Source of the DNA: an uncultured Bacteroidia bacterium
GTDB taxonomy: Bacteria > Bacteroidota > Bacteroidia > Bacteroidales > UBA932
NCBI GenBank assembly: GCA_902789395.1
Contig: CADANY010000010.1
Span: forward strand, 62,001 to 126,000
Direction: 5' to 3'
Length of the DNA stretch: 64,000 nucleotides
Of the stretch, positions 35,207-43,902 are shown piece by piece; the first letter of the stretch is position 1; each line of letters starts with the position of its first letter. Under the pieces are notes generated by a model. That model did not search any database and was not told where the DNA came from. It saw only the letters and a list, made by a program, of their open reading frames with translations. Both the position numbers and the translations under genes were made by a program.

Positions 35207-36577
35207 CTATTTGAACAAGGCCCTTACGAGGGCCGGTATATCGGCGACTTTGACAACTTCGATATCCTGCGGTTTGCGGTCAAGCCGGCAAAAGGAGGAG
35301 AGATAGATTTTCCTGAATCCCAGACGTCCGGCTTCGGAAGCCCTGCGCTCGGCCTGCGAAACGGGACGGATCTCCCCGCTGAGACCGACCTCGCCGGCGA
35401 AACAGACATCGGAAGGGACCGGATAATCGAAATTGGAGGAGAGGACTGAAGAAACGACGGCCATATCGCAGGCCGGATCCGTAACCCGGAGTCCGCCGGC
35501 CATATTGAGGAAAACATCTTTCTGGCTGAGTTTGAATCCGGCGCGGCGTTCCAGGACGGCCAGAAGCATATTCAGCCGCCGTACGTCGAACCCCGTCGCA
35601 GAACGCTGTGCCGTTCCGTAGACCGCAGAACTGACCAGCGCCTGGACCTCGAAGAGGAAGGGGCGCGTTCCGTCCAGGGAGGCGCAGATCGCCGTTCCGC
35701 TGAGCCCGTCCTCATGCATCGGAATCAAAAGTTCAGAGGGATTGGCGACTTCCCTCAGGCCACTGCCGGTCATCTCGAAAACGGCCAGTTCGGAGGTCGA
35801 ACCGAACCGGTTCTTGATGCTCCGGAGAACCCGGTACTGGCCCCGGTTCTCCCCCTCGAACTGCAGGACGACATCGACGATATGCTCCAGGATCTTCGGG
35901 CCGGCGATGGAGCCTTCCTTGGTAATATGACCGATGAGGATAACCGGGATGCCGCTTTCCTTGGCAAAGCGCAGCAGCCTCGCGGCAACTTCCTTGATCT
36001 GGGAAACAGAACCGGCCGTCGATTCGACGCCCTGGCAATACATCGTCTGGACAGAGTCTACAATAACGAGGTCGGGCGCGATTTCTGTCGCCTCAGCGAG
36101 GATATTTTCCATCAGGGTCTCACTGAAAATATAGCAATTGGACAGATCGCCGCCGAGACGGTCTGCGCGCATCTTGACCTGCTTGACGCTCTCCTCTCCC
36201 GTCACGTAAAGGGTTTTCATGGACGGGCAGAATAGCGGCAACTGGAGGGACAGGGTCGACTTCCCGATGCCGGGTTCGCCCCCGATCAGGACCAGCGATC
36301 CCTTGACGAGACCGCCGCCGAGAATCCGGTCTACTTCCGCATTATTCAGGGAAAAACGCTCTTCGGCCGTAGAAGAGACCTCCCGGAGCGGAACGGCTTT
36401 CCGGCTCGCGCCCGGAACGGAAGCGGCCCCCCGCTGAGGCACTGACGGAATGACTTCCCGCTCTATCATGGTATTCCATTCCCCGCAGGCAGGGCATTTC
36501 CCCATCCACTTCGAATACTCGTTACCGCAGTTTGTGCAGAACCAGACACTTTTCGCTTTCGATCCCTTTGCCACCAT
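35207..36577 (-). CDS. radA: DNA repair protein RadA/Sms
   Basis: A 456-residue RadA. An N-terminal C4 zinc finger (Cys 14, 17, 28, 31) is followed by a RecA-like ATPase with Walker A GGEPGIGKSTL (99-109). The RadA-specific KNRFGSTSE motif and a C-terminal Lon-protease-like domain (DVFLNMAGGLRVTDPACDMAV) complete it. It promotes branch migration of recombination intermediates. A TAAATTCG promoter element lies 17 bases upstream. The deformylase-like and RNase R genes follow closely, so they may be read from the same promoter. Confidence 0.95.
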   Translation of the reverse strand: MVAKGSKAKSVWFCTNCGNEYSKWMGKCPACGEWNTMIEREVIPSVPQRGAASVPGASRKAVPLREVSSTAEERFSLNNAEVDRILGGGLVKGSLVLIGGEPGIGKSTLSLQLPLFCPSMKTLYVTGEESVKQVKMRADRLGGDLSNCYIFSETLMENILAEATEIAPDLVIVDSVQTMYCQGVESTAGSVSQIKEVAARLLRFAKESGIPVILIGHITKEGSIAGPKILEHIVDVVLQFEGENRGQYRVLRSIKNRFGSTSELAVFEMTGSGLREVANPSELLIPMHEDGLSGTAICASLDGTRPFLFEVQALVSSAVYGTAQRSATGFDVRRLNMLLAVLERRAGFKLSQKDVFLNMAGGLRVTDPACDMAVVSSVLSSNFDYPVPSDVCFAGEVGLSGEIRPVSQAERRASEAGRLGFRKIYLSSFCRLDRKPQDIEVVKVADIPALVRALFK

Positions 36578-36594
36578 AAACTATTCTTTTCCTG

Positions 36595-36602
36595 CGAATT
36601 TA
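36595..36602 (-). promoter_or_regulatory. -7 promoter element of radA
   Basis: The minus strand reads TAAATTCG, a one-base variant of TAnnTTTG. It lies directly after the T tract of the upstream hairpin and 17 bases before the ATG. Confidence 0.5.
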
Positions 36603-36605
36603 CAC

Positions 36606-36640
36606 AAAAAAAGATATTGTTCCTATACGGGGACAATATC
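36606..36640 (-). terminator. Second hairpin with T tract upstream of radA
   Basis: On the minus strand GATATTGTCCC and GGAACAATATC pair (one G-T wobble) around a short loop and are followed by seven T. It lies after the first terminator of the small lipoprotein gene and probably backs it up. The stem is AT-rich, so strength is uncertain. Confidence 0.5.
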
Positions 36641-36649
36641 AAACGTGGT

Positions 36650-36669
36650 AAAAAGCACCCGTAGGGTGC
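36650..36669 (-). terminator. Intrinsic terminator of the small lipoprotein gene
   Basis: On the minus strand GCACCC-TAC-GGGTGC forms a six-pair GC-rich stem followed by five T. It begins 6 bases after the stop of the 74-residue lipoprotein gene. Confidence 0.75.
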
Positions 36670-36675
36670 GCGATT

Positions 36676-36900
36676 TTACTTCGCTACAACAGTCTCGACA
36701 GCTTCGACAGCCTGAGCAACGGTAGAATCAGCAGCGGCGCAGCAGGTATCGGCGGCAGCGCAGCAGGAATCTGCAGCGGCGACTACTTCTTCTGCGACTT
36801 CTCCGGCAGCCTCAGCGGCTTTCTTGGAATTGTTGTTACCACATGCAACGGCACCCATCATAAGGGCAACCAATGCGATAGACATAAATACCTTTTTCAT
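36676..36900 (-). CDS. Small Ala/Cys-rich lipoprotein
   Basis: A 74-residue protein from ATG 36900 (MKKVFMSIALVALMMGAVAC, lipobox Cys 20). The mature part is built almost only from Ala, Glu, Val, Asp and Cys. It contains two tandem DSCCAAA/DTCCAAA units giving adjacent Cys pairs, and ends VEAVETVVAK. A good promoter lies upstream and two terminator-like hairpins lie downstream, so it is a stand-alone, probably well expressed gene. No function is known to me; metal binding or disulfide cross-linking at the envelope are guesses from the CC pairs. Confidence 0.8.
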   Translation of the reverse strand: MKKVFMSIALVALMMGAVACGNNNSKKAAEAAGEVAEEVVAAADSCCAAADTCCAAADSTVAQAVEAVETVVAK

Positions 36901-36937
36901 CACAAAAAAAAACTACTAATAAATACGTTTGTGAATG

Positions 36938-36968
36938 CAAATGTAGCGCATTATTCTGACATGGACAA
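36938..36968 (-). promoter_or_regulatory. Promoter of the small lipoprotein gene
   Basis: On the minus strand a TTG (36966-36968), 20-base spacer and TACATTTG (36938-36945) match the Bacteroidetes -33/-7 architecture. The -7 element ends 37 bases before the ATG. Confidence 0.7.
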
Positions 36969-36990
36969 TTCTTTTTTAAAAAAATTAATA

Positions 36991-37497
36991 TTATTGTAAC
37001 TTTCCTGCCCTCTGCAAATTAAAGACTTCCATATCGTGGATCCCCTCCCGGTCGATAACAAACCGTAAGGCCGTACGCACTTGGTGCCAACCCTGCAGTC
37101 CGGCTGCTCCCGGATTGATATAGAGGAGATTATGCTGCCGGTCATTCATTACTTTGAGAATATGCGAATGGCCGCAGACAAAGATATCGGGTTCGAACTG
37201 CCGGATCAAGGCCAGCGCCCTTGGGTAATAATGGCCTGGAGAACCACCTATATGGGTCATCAGGATTTTCTTCCCTTCACAATCCCAAAAGCGGTATTCC
37301 GGATAATCATAAATCAGGATCCTGTCATCACAGTTTCCGGAAACGCCGACAAGCGGCTTGAAAGCTGCAATGTCCGCAGCCGTAACCAGCCCTCCGCCGA
37401 AATCTCCGGCATGCCAGATCTGGTCGACCGGGGAAAGGAAATCGCGGAATTCAGGACTGAATACCCCGTGGGTGTCAGAAATCAGACCGATAAACAT
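36991..37497 (-). CDS. YfcE/MJ0936-type metallophosphodiesterase
   Basis: A 168-residue cytoplasmic calcineurin-like enzyme of the compact YfcE class. Metal motifs are in order: ISDTHG, HAGDFG, GNCDD, THIG, GHSH, with the family end motif NPGAAG. These enzymes hydrolyse phosphodiesters with Mn2+; the natural substrate is often unknown. Its start is directly next to the stop of the NagX-like gene upstream, so both are probably one unit. Confidence 0.92.
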   Translation of the reverse strand: MFIGLISDTHGVFSPEFRDFLSPVDQIWHAGDFGGGLVTAADIAAFKPLVGVSGNCDDRILIYDYPEYRFWDCEGKKILMTHIGGSPGHYYPRALALIRQFEPDIFVCGHSHILKVMNDRQHNLLYINPGAAGLQGWHQVRTALRFVIDREGIHDMEVFNLQRAGKLQ

Positions 37498-38655
37498 CTA
37501 TAACTTGATTACAATCTTTTTCTTATAAAGAATCCACTGGATCGAGAAGATCAGCAGCATGAAGAGGATCGCATAGCAGAGTGAGGTAAACTCATTGGCC
37601 GTAAAGTACTTGGAGGGATGCCAGCCGATCCATCCGCACGTTTTCGCTATGACTCCGCTGAGGACGAAGGCCGTCAGGGCATTCATACCCATTGCCTTTG
37701 CCGGGGTAAAGAACCGCTCACAGCCCTTCACGTCGATCAGATACGACAGGAAGGCCATCACGACCATCGCCCATCCTCCTGCGTAAAGGACATAGGAAGG
37801 GGTCCACAGCGGTTTGCAGATCGGGATCCAGATACTCATGACCATGGCGGCTGCAAGGGAAACGACACCCGCGACAAAAAGACGCGCCACGACTCCGATC
37901 GGGGAATTCTTTTCTGTCGGAGCGATGGCATACTCTGCCCGGACATTCCGGACCAGCGTTCCGGAAAGGAAGCCGACAAGCGCCGTACAGGCACCTGTCA
38001 GAGCTCCCCAGAGCCCTTCCGGATCGAACCAGACCTTCGATCCGTCCGCCGCAGTATACTGACGGTACATATGATTCTCTCCAAAGAGGAACGCATCGAT
38101 CTTCGGTGCAAAAGTCCCGCCGACTTCAAAGGCTCCGCCTTTCTCGCTGAAAAGAACCAGGACGCCGGTATAGACGACAAAAAGCGCCGCGATGGCGATT
38201 CCGATCCGCACCGGCTTCTTCTTCAGCCACAGGATGATAAGCCCCGCAATGATATAACTCAGGCCGATCCGCTGCAGCACGCCGAAAACGCGCTTATGCT
38301 GGAGCCAATAGAGGTAATTCTGGCCAAAGGTCCATGTCTCGTCATGCGGGGAATAGGGATAGAAAGGATACAGGTTGATCAGCAGGCCGACGAGGATAAT
38401 CGCAATGCCACGCCGGGTAATCTTCCAGGCTGATTCCCGGGTAATGGAATCGTACTTGGCAAGCGAAAACGCCATCGCGCACCCCATACAGAAGACAAAG
38501 AATGGAAAGACAAGGTCGGTCGGCGTGCAGCCGGCCCAGTCGGCATGACGGAGCGGAGGATAGATTTTGCCCCAGGTCCCGGGATTGTTGACAATACACA
38601 TGAAAGCGACTGTCAGGCCCCGGAGGACATCCAGCGTAACGAAACGTTGTTTCAT
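37498..38655 (-). CDS. Multi-pass acyltransferase-like membrane protein (NagX/HGSNAT, DUF5009 type)
   Basis: 385 residues from ATG 38655 (MKQRFVTLDVLRGLTVAFM), with about ten hydrophobic helices. The RFVTLDVLRGLTVAFMCIVNN start, PTDLVFPFFVFCMGCAMAFS and FGVLQRIGLSYI segments match the family that includes NagX and the human heparan-alpha-glucosaminide acetyltransferase. It may transfer acetyl groups to amino sugars across the membrane or carry N-acetylglucosamine. A TTG 15 bases upstream would overlap rsmE and is less likely. The gene starts 1 base after rsmE. Confidence 0.85.
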   Translation of the reverse strand: MKQRFVTLDVLRGLTVAFMCIVNNPGTWGKIYPPLRHADWAGCTPTDLVFPFFVFCMGCAMAFSLAKYDSITRESAWKITRRGIAIILVGLLINLYPFYPYSPHDETWTFGQNYLYWLQHKRVFGVLQRIGLSYIIAGLIILWLKKKPVRIGIAIAALFVVYTGVLVLFSEKGGAFEVGGTFAPKIDAFLFGENHMYRQYTAADGSKVWFDPEGLWGALTGACTALVGFLSGTLVRNVRAEYAIAPTEKNSPIGVVARLFVAGVVSLAAAMVMSIWIPICKPLWTPSYVLYAGGWAMVVMAFLSYLIDVKGCERFFTPAKAMGMNALTAFVLSGVIAKTCGWIGWHPSKYFTANEFTSLCYAILFMLLIFSIQWILYKKKIVIKL

Positions 38656-38656
38656 A

Positions 38657-39367
38657 TCAGATAAACTCAAAATATACAGCTTCTACGGCTGTCAATGCAG
38701 CCGTTTCCGTCCGCAGACGGGAATGACCGAGATGGACCGGACGGAATCCTTTTTCGATGGCAAGCCGGACCTCTTCCGGGGAAAAATCACCTTCCGGACC
38801 GATCAGGATGGCCACGTCGGACTCCCCCCGGATCGCTTCCCGGATGCTGATCCGGGGCTGGGACCCGTCTTCGAAACAATAGGCGATCAGCTTGCAGGCG
38901 GCATTACACGTACCGATAAACGAGCGGACCGTCTCCGGTTCATCGATATCGGGTATCTGCGCCTTAAGGGACTGTTTTGCGGCGGAAAGGGCGATCCTTT
39001 CGGCCCGCTCGGTCTTGTAGACCTTCCGTTCGGAACGGTCCCCGATGACAGGAACGATCCGGTCCACCCCGACTTCCGTCGCCTTCTCAACAAACCACTC
39101 GAAACGGTCGTTGTTTTTCGTCGGACAGACAGCCATCGTCAGCCGGTACGGACGCGCCCCCCAATTTTCTTCGGAAGAAAGCAATTCGACGACCGTATCT
39201 TTCGGATCCGCCTGCAGGATCTTGCAGTGGAACAGAGTTCCCTCTCCGTCAATCACGTCGATAAGGTCTCCCTCCCTGTGCCGCAGGACCCGGATACAGT
39301 GGTTGGATTCCTCCGGCCCGAGGTGACCGATCCCTTCAGCAAAATATTGGAAGTAAAACAGTTCCAT
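38657..39367 (-). CDS. rsmE: 16S rRNA m3U1498 methyltransferase
   Basis: 236 residues from ATG 39367 (MELFYFQYFAEGIGHL). The N-terminal PUA-like part holds HCIRVLRHREGDLIDVIDGEG. The SPOUT domain has CPTKNNDRFEWFVEKATEVGV, LIGPEGDFSPEE and the knot motif LGHSRLRTETAA. It methylates N3 of U1498 in 16S rRNA. A longer frame upstream runs into the Sua5 gene and is rejected. It is part of a tight minus-strand run from mutL to the YfcE-like gene. Confidence 0.94.
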   Translation of the reverse strand: MELFYFQYFAEGIGHLGPEESNHCIRVLRHREGDLIDVIDGEGTLFHCKILQADPKDTVVELLSSEENWGARPYRLTMAVCPTKNNDRFEWFVEKATEVGVDRIVPVIGDRSERKVYKTERAERIALSAAKQSLKAQIPDIDEPETVRSFIGTCNAACKLIAYCFEDGSQPRISIREAIRGESDVAILIGPEGDFSPEEVRLAIEKGFRPVHLGHSRLRTETAALTAVEAVYFEFI

Positions 39368-39368
39368 C

Positions 39369-39986
39369 TTACATCCGGATGATCTCGAACTGCCCGTCCA
39401 GTTCCAGTTTGATAATCTGGGAAGACTTTCCCGTCGACTCGGTATCCACACTGGGCGGTACGACGAAATCGACGGCATCCTTGATTTCCTGGGGGATCTC
39501 GCTGAAACGCTTGGGAGTAGGTTCGCCGGAGATATTCGCCGAAGTCGAGACAATCGGCCGGCCAAGCTTAAAAGCAAGCTGCCGGCAGAATTCCGCCATC
39601 GGAATCCGGATGCCGACGCTCCCGTCTTCCGCGACCGTATTGAAAGCGAGGTGGAAACGGTCTCCCTTGGGGAGTTCTTCTCCTACAGGCGCTTCTCCGG
39701 CGAGGGCTCCGGGATAAACCAGGGTCATCGGGGCATCGTTGACTTCCACGAGATCGACGGCCATGGGCGGGATCTCCCGGATATACTTGGCGACCATATC
39801 CAGATCCGAGGCCAGCAGGACGAGCGACTTGCTGTCCGAACGGCGTTTGATCCGGTAGATTTTCGCGACCGCGGCAGGGTCGGTCGCATCACAGCCCAGC
39901 CCCCATACGGTATCGGTGGGATAGAGGATGGTCCCTCCGGAGCGGAGCACCCGAAGGGCTTCCGCCAGAATATCTTCTTTTTTCAT
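39369..39986 (-). CDS. Sua5/YciO/YrdC-family threonylcarbamoyl-AMP synthase
   Basis: 205 residues from ATG 39986 (MKKEDILAEALRVLRSGG). Motifs: LYPTDTVWGLGCDATD, KIYRIKRRSDSKSLVLL and VSTSANISGEPTP, all in the nucleotide and bicarbonate site. It makes threonylcarbamoyl-AMP for the t6A37 modification of tRNAs. It lacks the extra C-terminal Sua5 domain, so it is of the short TsaC/YrdC type. Its ATG overlaps the stop of the upstream EEP gene by 4 bases. An upstream in-frame extension would lie within that gene and is not used. Confidence 0.93.
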   Translation of the reverse strand: MKKEDILAEALRVLRSGGTILYPTDTVWGLGCDATDPAAVAKIYRIKRRSDSKSLVLLASDLDMVAKYIREIPPMAVDLVEVNDAPMTLVYPGALAGEAPVGEELPKGDRFHLAFNTVAEDGSVGIRIPMAEFCRQLAFKLGRPIVSTSANISGEPTPKRFSEIPQEIKDAVDFVVPPSVDTESTGKSSQIIKLELDGQFEIIRM

Positions 39987-41053
39987 CGGTATGTAGCAAT
40001 AATGGGATAATGGTCCGAAAGCCGGACTTTCGGGACCTGATAGGTACATGCTTCCAGTTCCTTGGGATAGAGGATGTAATCTATCCGCAGGAAAGGACGG
40101 AACTTGATATAGGTTGCGCCGAAGCCCTTGCCGGCTTCGATGAAGGAATCTTTCCGGCCGGTTTTGAGCCGCTGGTAAGTATAAGAGACGGGCGTATCGT
40201 TGAAATCCCCGACGGCCAGTGAATGGACAGGGCTCTCGGCCATACTCTGCAGGACGGCCTCCACCTGTCCGGGACGGCGCATCAGGGAATTCTTCATTTT
40301 GTTTTCGGTAGCGGAAAGCGCCTGCTCGTCGTTGCCGAGCGCCTTGATGACCGTATCCGGGGACAGGTTATAGCTTTGGAAATGACAGTTATAGACCCGG
40401 ATGACCGTCGTATCGAGACTGATATCGGTATAAAGGGCCATATTCGTGCTGCCCTCGAATTCGATCTTTCCTTTCCGCACAACCGGAAGCCGGCTGAGGG
40501 TCACATTGCCGGCGTAGCCCTTGTCTCCGGTCAGGACATAATACTCGGGGTGGTATTCCGGAAAACGGGTCGACAGGAAATGGGTCAGGTCGACTCCGAC
40601 CGGAAGACCGAACTCCTGCAGACAGATGATATCCGCCCCGGTTCCGCGGAGGAAGGCGGCCGCGGAATCCGCCAAGGCGAGCCGTGAGGCTCCCGCCAGT
40701 TCTTTCTGTCCATGGACAAAGAGTCCCGCATTGAAAGTCACTACTTTCAGGGGCCCTTCTTCCTTGTCGGATCCTTTGAACTGGTAGCAGCGGCCGGTCA
40801 GCCAGATCGCGGGCAAAAGGGCCAGCAGCAGCCAGACAGCCATGGAAGAACGGCGGCGGGCGGCCGAAAGGAGCATGATCAGGGTCAGGACCAGCAGCGG
40901 AATATACAAGATACCGAAAATCGCGAAGAACCAGAGTTTCGAAGGATTGACGATCAACGACAGGTACGAGCAGAACATCAGCCCGGCCACGACCAGAACG
41001 ATCACCCCGAAAAGGAGGACCGACAGTAAACTGTATTTTTTCTTCTCCGCCAT
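39983..41053 (-). CDS. Membrane-anchored endonuclease/exonuclease/phosphatase-family protein
   Basis: A 356-residue protein. The first 90 residues contain two or three transmembrane helices (VLLFGVIVLVVAGLMFCSYL and later). The remainder is an EEP domain: VVTFNAGLF, IICLQEF (metal Glu), NCHFQSY, VGDFNDTP and LSDHYPII. The catalytic part should face the periplasm. EEP enzymes cleave phosphodiesters in nucleic acid, lipid or inositol phosphate; the substrate here is unknown. Common in Bacteroidota next to rhomboid genes, as here (3 bases apart). Confidence 0.9.
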   Translation of the reverse strand: MAEKKKYSLLSVLLFGVIVLVVAGLMFCSYLSLIVNPSKLWFFAIFGILYIPLLVLTLIMLLSAARRRSSMAVWLLLALLPAIWLTGRCYQFKGSDKEEGPLKVVTFNAGLFVHGQKELAGASRLALADSAAAFLRGTGADIICLQEFGLPVGVDLTHFLSTRFPEYHPEYYVLTGDKGYAGNVTLSRLPVVRKGKIEFEGSTNMALYTDISLDTTVIRVYNCHFQSYNLSPDTVIKALGNDEQALSATENKMKNSLMRRPGQVEAVLQSMAESPVHSLAVGDFNDTPVSYTYQRLKTGRKDSFIEAGKGFGATYIKFRPFLRIDYILYPKELEACTYQVPKVRLSDHYPIIATYR

Positions 41054-41056
41054 AGG

Positions 41057-41740
41057 TCAATAGCGCCAGAGTTTACCGGATTTACGCCAGTAGAGCATCA
41101 GGAAGAAACCAATTACCATACCGCCGAGATGGGCGAAATGGGCGATTCCGTCCATCGTCCCGGTTACGCCCGTAAAGAGTTCGATCCCCGCAAATATCAG
41201 GACCCACCACTTGGCTTTCAGCGGAATAGGCGGGAACAGCAGGACAAGGGTCGCATTCGGATTGAGCATAGCGAATGCGATCAGGACGCCGTAAACGGCG
41301 CCGGAGGCACCGACGGTCGGGGTCATCAGGATATTCTGGACGGCCGCGACAGACGCACCGGCCGCTCCCTGGAGCTGGAGATACTGAACTCCGGTATGGA
41401 GTGCGGCGGCGCCGAATCCGGCCAGGAAATAAAGCACGACGAACTTCTTCTCCCCGATCGCCCGCTCGACTGGTGCGCCGAACATCAGGAGGGTATACAT
41501 GTTGAAGAAGATATGCATCAGTCCCCCATGGACAAACATGTGGGTCAGCGGCTGCCAGATCCTGAAAAACGGTGAGGCCGGATAGAACAGGGCGAGATAG
41601 CGCGTCACGAAATCGTCCTGCAGGAACTGCTCGTCAATCACCGTCGCGGCAAAGACGATCAGATTGATCAGAATCAGGTTCCGTGTCACGACGGGAATAC
41701 TGTTCCAGAATGAAGGTCTTGAATTATCGTAGTAAGGCAT
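41057..41740 (-). CDS. Rhomboid-family intramembrane serine protease
   Basis: 227 residues from ATG 41740 (MPYYDNSRPSFW), with six or seven helices. The rhomboid hallmarks are HMFVHGGLMHIFFNMYTL, GASGAVYG (nucleophile Ser 146) and HFAHLGGMVIGF (catalytic His 204). It cuts membrane proteins within the bilayer. A TTG start 9 bases upstream would overlap mutL; the ATG is preferred. Conserved rhomboid-EEP order suggests a stable envelope module, although no shared function is proven. Confidence 0.92.
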   Translation of the reverse strand: MPYYDNSRPSFWNSIPVVTRNLILINLIVFAATVIDEQFLQDDFVTRYLALFYPASPFFRIWQPLTHMFVHGGLMHIFFNMYTLLMFGAPVERAIGEKKFVVLYFLAGFGAAALHTGVQYLQLQGAAGASVAAVQNILMTPTVGASGAVYGVLIAFAMLNPNATLVLLFPPIPLKAKWWVLIFAGIELFTGVTGTMDGIAHFAHLGGMVIGFFLMLYWRKSGKLWRY

Positions 41741-41745
41741 AGGCG

Positions 41746-43551
41746 TCAAAATCTTTTATCCAGCTCTTCTGTCGGGATGATGGACAGGATCCGTTTCCCG
41801 GTACTGGTAAATTCAGGATTGGCTGAAGCCATCAGGGCATCGTAAAGACGCCGGGCTTCAATCGGAGAATGGACGGGCTCTCCCCCGGCGGCTCCGAGGG
41901 CGGCGAATTTCGCCGCGAGGGACGACTCCATCATCTCGGGCAGGGCGGAATGGTTCTCGGACAGGATCAGCAGCAGGTCGCCGATCATGACCTCAACTTT
42001 CCCGGGTTCGGAAGAATACCCTTCAGGAACGCCGTTCACGACAATGGTATCCGTTCCAAACGGAGCGATATCAAAGCCCAGCGACGAAAGCAGGTCTGCA
42101 TGTTCGTCGAAAACAGTCCGGTTAGCGGCTCCGACCTGGACCTGGACCGGGAAAAGGGCGGTCTGGGTAGCATGTCCTTCCCGGGAAAGCGCCTTGAGGA
42201 AGCGGTCGTAAAAGATCCGCTCGCGGGCACGGCGGACATGGACAAGCATAACGCCGGTCTTTGACGGCGCAAGCAGGTATTTTCCATGGACGTTCAGAAC
42301 GGAGGCCGCGCTGACGGTCCTGTCATCAAAGAGCTTCCCGTAATCCTCCTTCCGGTCGACATGGGAAAAATCCGGGAAAACAGGCTCCCGGTCCTGCCGG
42401 TACCCCGAAGAGGACGGACTCGGTGATGATGCCCCGGCGAAGGGGTCGTAATTCGGGTCCACGCCGGCTGACGGAATGACAGAAGGGGTATACTCCTCGA
42501 AACGGGTCCCGATGACCGGCATCTTGCGGGCTTCCGGATTGTCGAAATCCAGGTCAGCAGCGATAGCGCCATACCCGAGGGCCTCTTTGATGGCGGCGAA
42601 AAGGGTCTGGAAAACAAGGGTATCTTCGGCAAACTTGACTTCAGTCTTGGTCGGGCTGATATTGACATCGATATCTCCGGGAGAAGTCTCGATGAAGATA
42701 AAATAGGACGGGGTCGTTCCTTCCGGAATCAGGTTTTCATAAGCCTTCATGACGGCTTTGTGGAGATAAGGGCTCCGGAAAAAGCGTCCGTTGACGAAAA
42801 GGAACTGGTTCCCGAGGGTCTTTTTCGACGTCTCGGGGCGCCCCACGAAACCGCTTATCGATGCAATCGACGTTTCGGCCTTGATATCGACCAATTCTCC
42901 GACCACATTCTTCCCGAGGAGATCCTGGACCCTGAATTTCAGCGACTTGGCAGGTCTCAGGACATGGACATCCTTCCCGTTGTGCGACAAGGAGAAACCC
43001 ACTTCCGGGCGGGTCAGGGCAACCCGGGTAAATTCTTCGAGGATATGCTTGAACTCAACGGTGTCCGATTTGAGGAATTTGCGCCGTGCCGGAACGTTGT
43101 AGAAGAGATTCCGGACCATGAAATTACTGCCCGAAGGGGCCTGGACCTCCCGTGTCGCAAGATGCTCGGATGCGGCAAACTCGACTTCTGCACCGACCTC
43201 GTCCTCTTTGCGGCGGGTCCGGAGCGTCACTTCTGCCACTGCGGCAATCGAAGCAAGGGCCTCTCCCCGGAAACCATAAGTCAGGATATGCTGGAGATCC
43301 TCCGCCGTCGCTATTTTTGAGGTAGCATGGCGTTCAAAGCAAAGGACGGCATCATCCGGGCTCATGCCGCAACCGTCATCGATGACCTGCACAAGCGTGC
43401 GCCCGGCATCCGTAATGACGACGTCGACCTGACGTGCCCCGGCATCCAGCGCGTTCTCCATCAATTCCTTGACAACGGATGCCGGCCGCTGGACGACCTC
43501 TCCGGCGGCGATCATGTTGGCGATATTGCCCGGCAGGATCTTCAGCTCCAT
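41746..43551 (-). CDS. mutL: DNA mismatch repair protein MutL
   Basis: A 601-residue MutL. The GHKL ATPase is intact: VKELMENALDAGA, DDGCGMSPDDA, RHATSKI and YGFRGEALASIAAV. A variable linker (about 340-425) leads to the C-terminal dimerisation domain. The endonuclease motif DQHA(X)2E(X)4E is not recognisable; the equivalent place seems to read VHVRRARERIFYDRF, lacking the Asp-Gln-His. The start codon overlaps the stop of the upstream 102-residue gene by one base. Confidence 0.94.
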   Translation of the reverse strand: MELKILPGNIANMIAAGEVVQRPASVVKELMENALDAGARQVDVVITDAGRTLVQVIDDGCGMSPDDAVLCFERHATSKIATAEDLQHILTYGFRGEALASIAAVAEVTLRTRRKEDEVGAEVEFAASEHLATREVQAPSGSNFMVRNLFYNVPARRKFLKSDTVEFKHILEEFTRVALTRPEVGFSLSHNGKDVHVLRPAKSLKFRVQDLLGKNVVGELVDIKAETSIASISGFVGRPETSKKTLGNQFLFVNGRFFRSPYLHKAVMKAYENLIPEGTTPSYFIFIETSPGDIDVNISPTKTEVKFAEDTLVFQTLFAAIKEALGYGAIAADLDFDNPEARKMPVIGTRFEEYTPSVIPSAGVDPNYDPFAGASSPSPSSSGYRQDREPVFPDFSHVDRKEDYGKLFDDRTVSAASVLNVHGKYLLAPSKTGVMLVHVRRARERIFYDRFLKALSREGHATQTALFPVQVQVGAANRTVFDEHADLLSSLGFDIAPFGTDTIVVNGVPEGYSSEPGKVEVMIGDLLLILSENHSALPEMMESSLAAKFAALGAAGGEPVHSPIEARRLYDALMASANPEFTSTGKRILSIIPTEELDKRF

Positions 43552-43859
43552 TACAGCAGGGAATAGAATTTCGTAATGTAAATCAGCACCAGCGCGATCA
43601 GCAGCAGGCTTACCAGACCGATAATCGTCTGGACGCGGTTCATCGTTCCGCGCGTCCGTTTGTAATTCCCGTTCCGGAAAGCGCCCCGGATGCTGTTGCC
43701 GGGGGTATAAGTTCCCTCCTCACGGGCTTTTTCATTGGTCCCGTCGACATCGCCGAACATCGCTCTGCGCTCTTCCTTTTCAGGGTCGTAATAGCGCGGT
43801 TTATAGTTGAACACCCGGTGTTCCTGGTTTCCGAAGAATCCGAAATTGAAAATTGCCAT
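43551..43859 (-). CDS. Conserved small membrane protein upstream of mutL
   Basis: A 102-residue protein with a soluble N-terminal part rich in charged and aromatic residues (FNYKPRYYDPEKEERR) and one C-terminal transmembrane helix (IIGLVSLLLIALVLIYITKFY). Orientation is probably tail-anchored. I do not recognise a named domain, but similar small genes sit next to mutL in other Bacteroidota. It shares a 1-base overlap with mutL and has a divergent promoter against ispF. Confidence 0.75.
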   Translation of the reverse strand: MAIFNFGFFGNQEHRVFNYKPRYYDPEKEERRAMFGDVDGTNEKAREEGTYTPGNSIRGAFRNGNYKRTRGTMNRVQTIIGLVSLLLIALVLIYITKFYSLL

Positions 43860-43871
43860 AACCGTGACTGT

Positions 43872-43890
43872 TTACATTTAGCAAATGTAA
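43872..43890. promoter_or_regulatory. Palindrome in the mutL-unit/ispF divergent promoter region
   Basis: TTACATTT-AGC-AAATGTAA is a perfect 8-base inverted repeat. Its right arm contains the minus-strand -7 element TACATTTG (43882-43889) for the small membrane protein and mutL, so a bound regulator would cover that promoter. It may also be chance symmetry around the promoter. Confidence 0.45.
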
Positions 43891-43902
43891 TCATTTTTTA
43901 CT

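Noticed and set aside
36970..36986. TTTTTTAAAAAAA run as a terminator for the YfcE-like gene
   Set aside because: A-T self-complementary run without a GC stem; kept as AT-rich upstream sequence of the next promoter.
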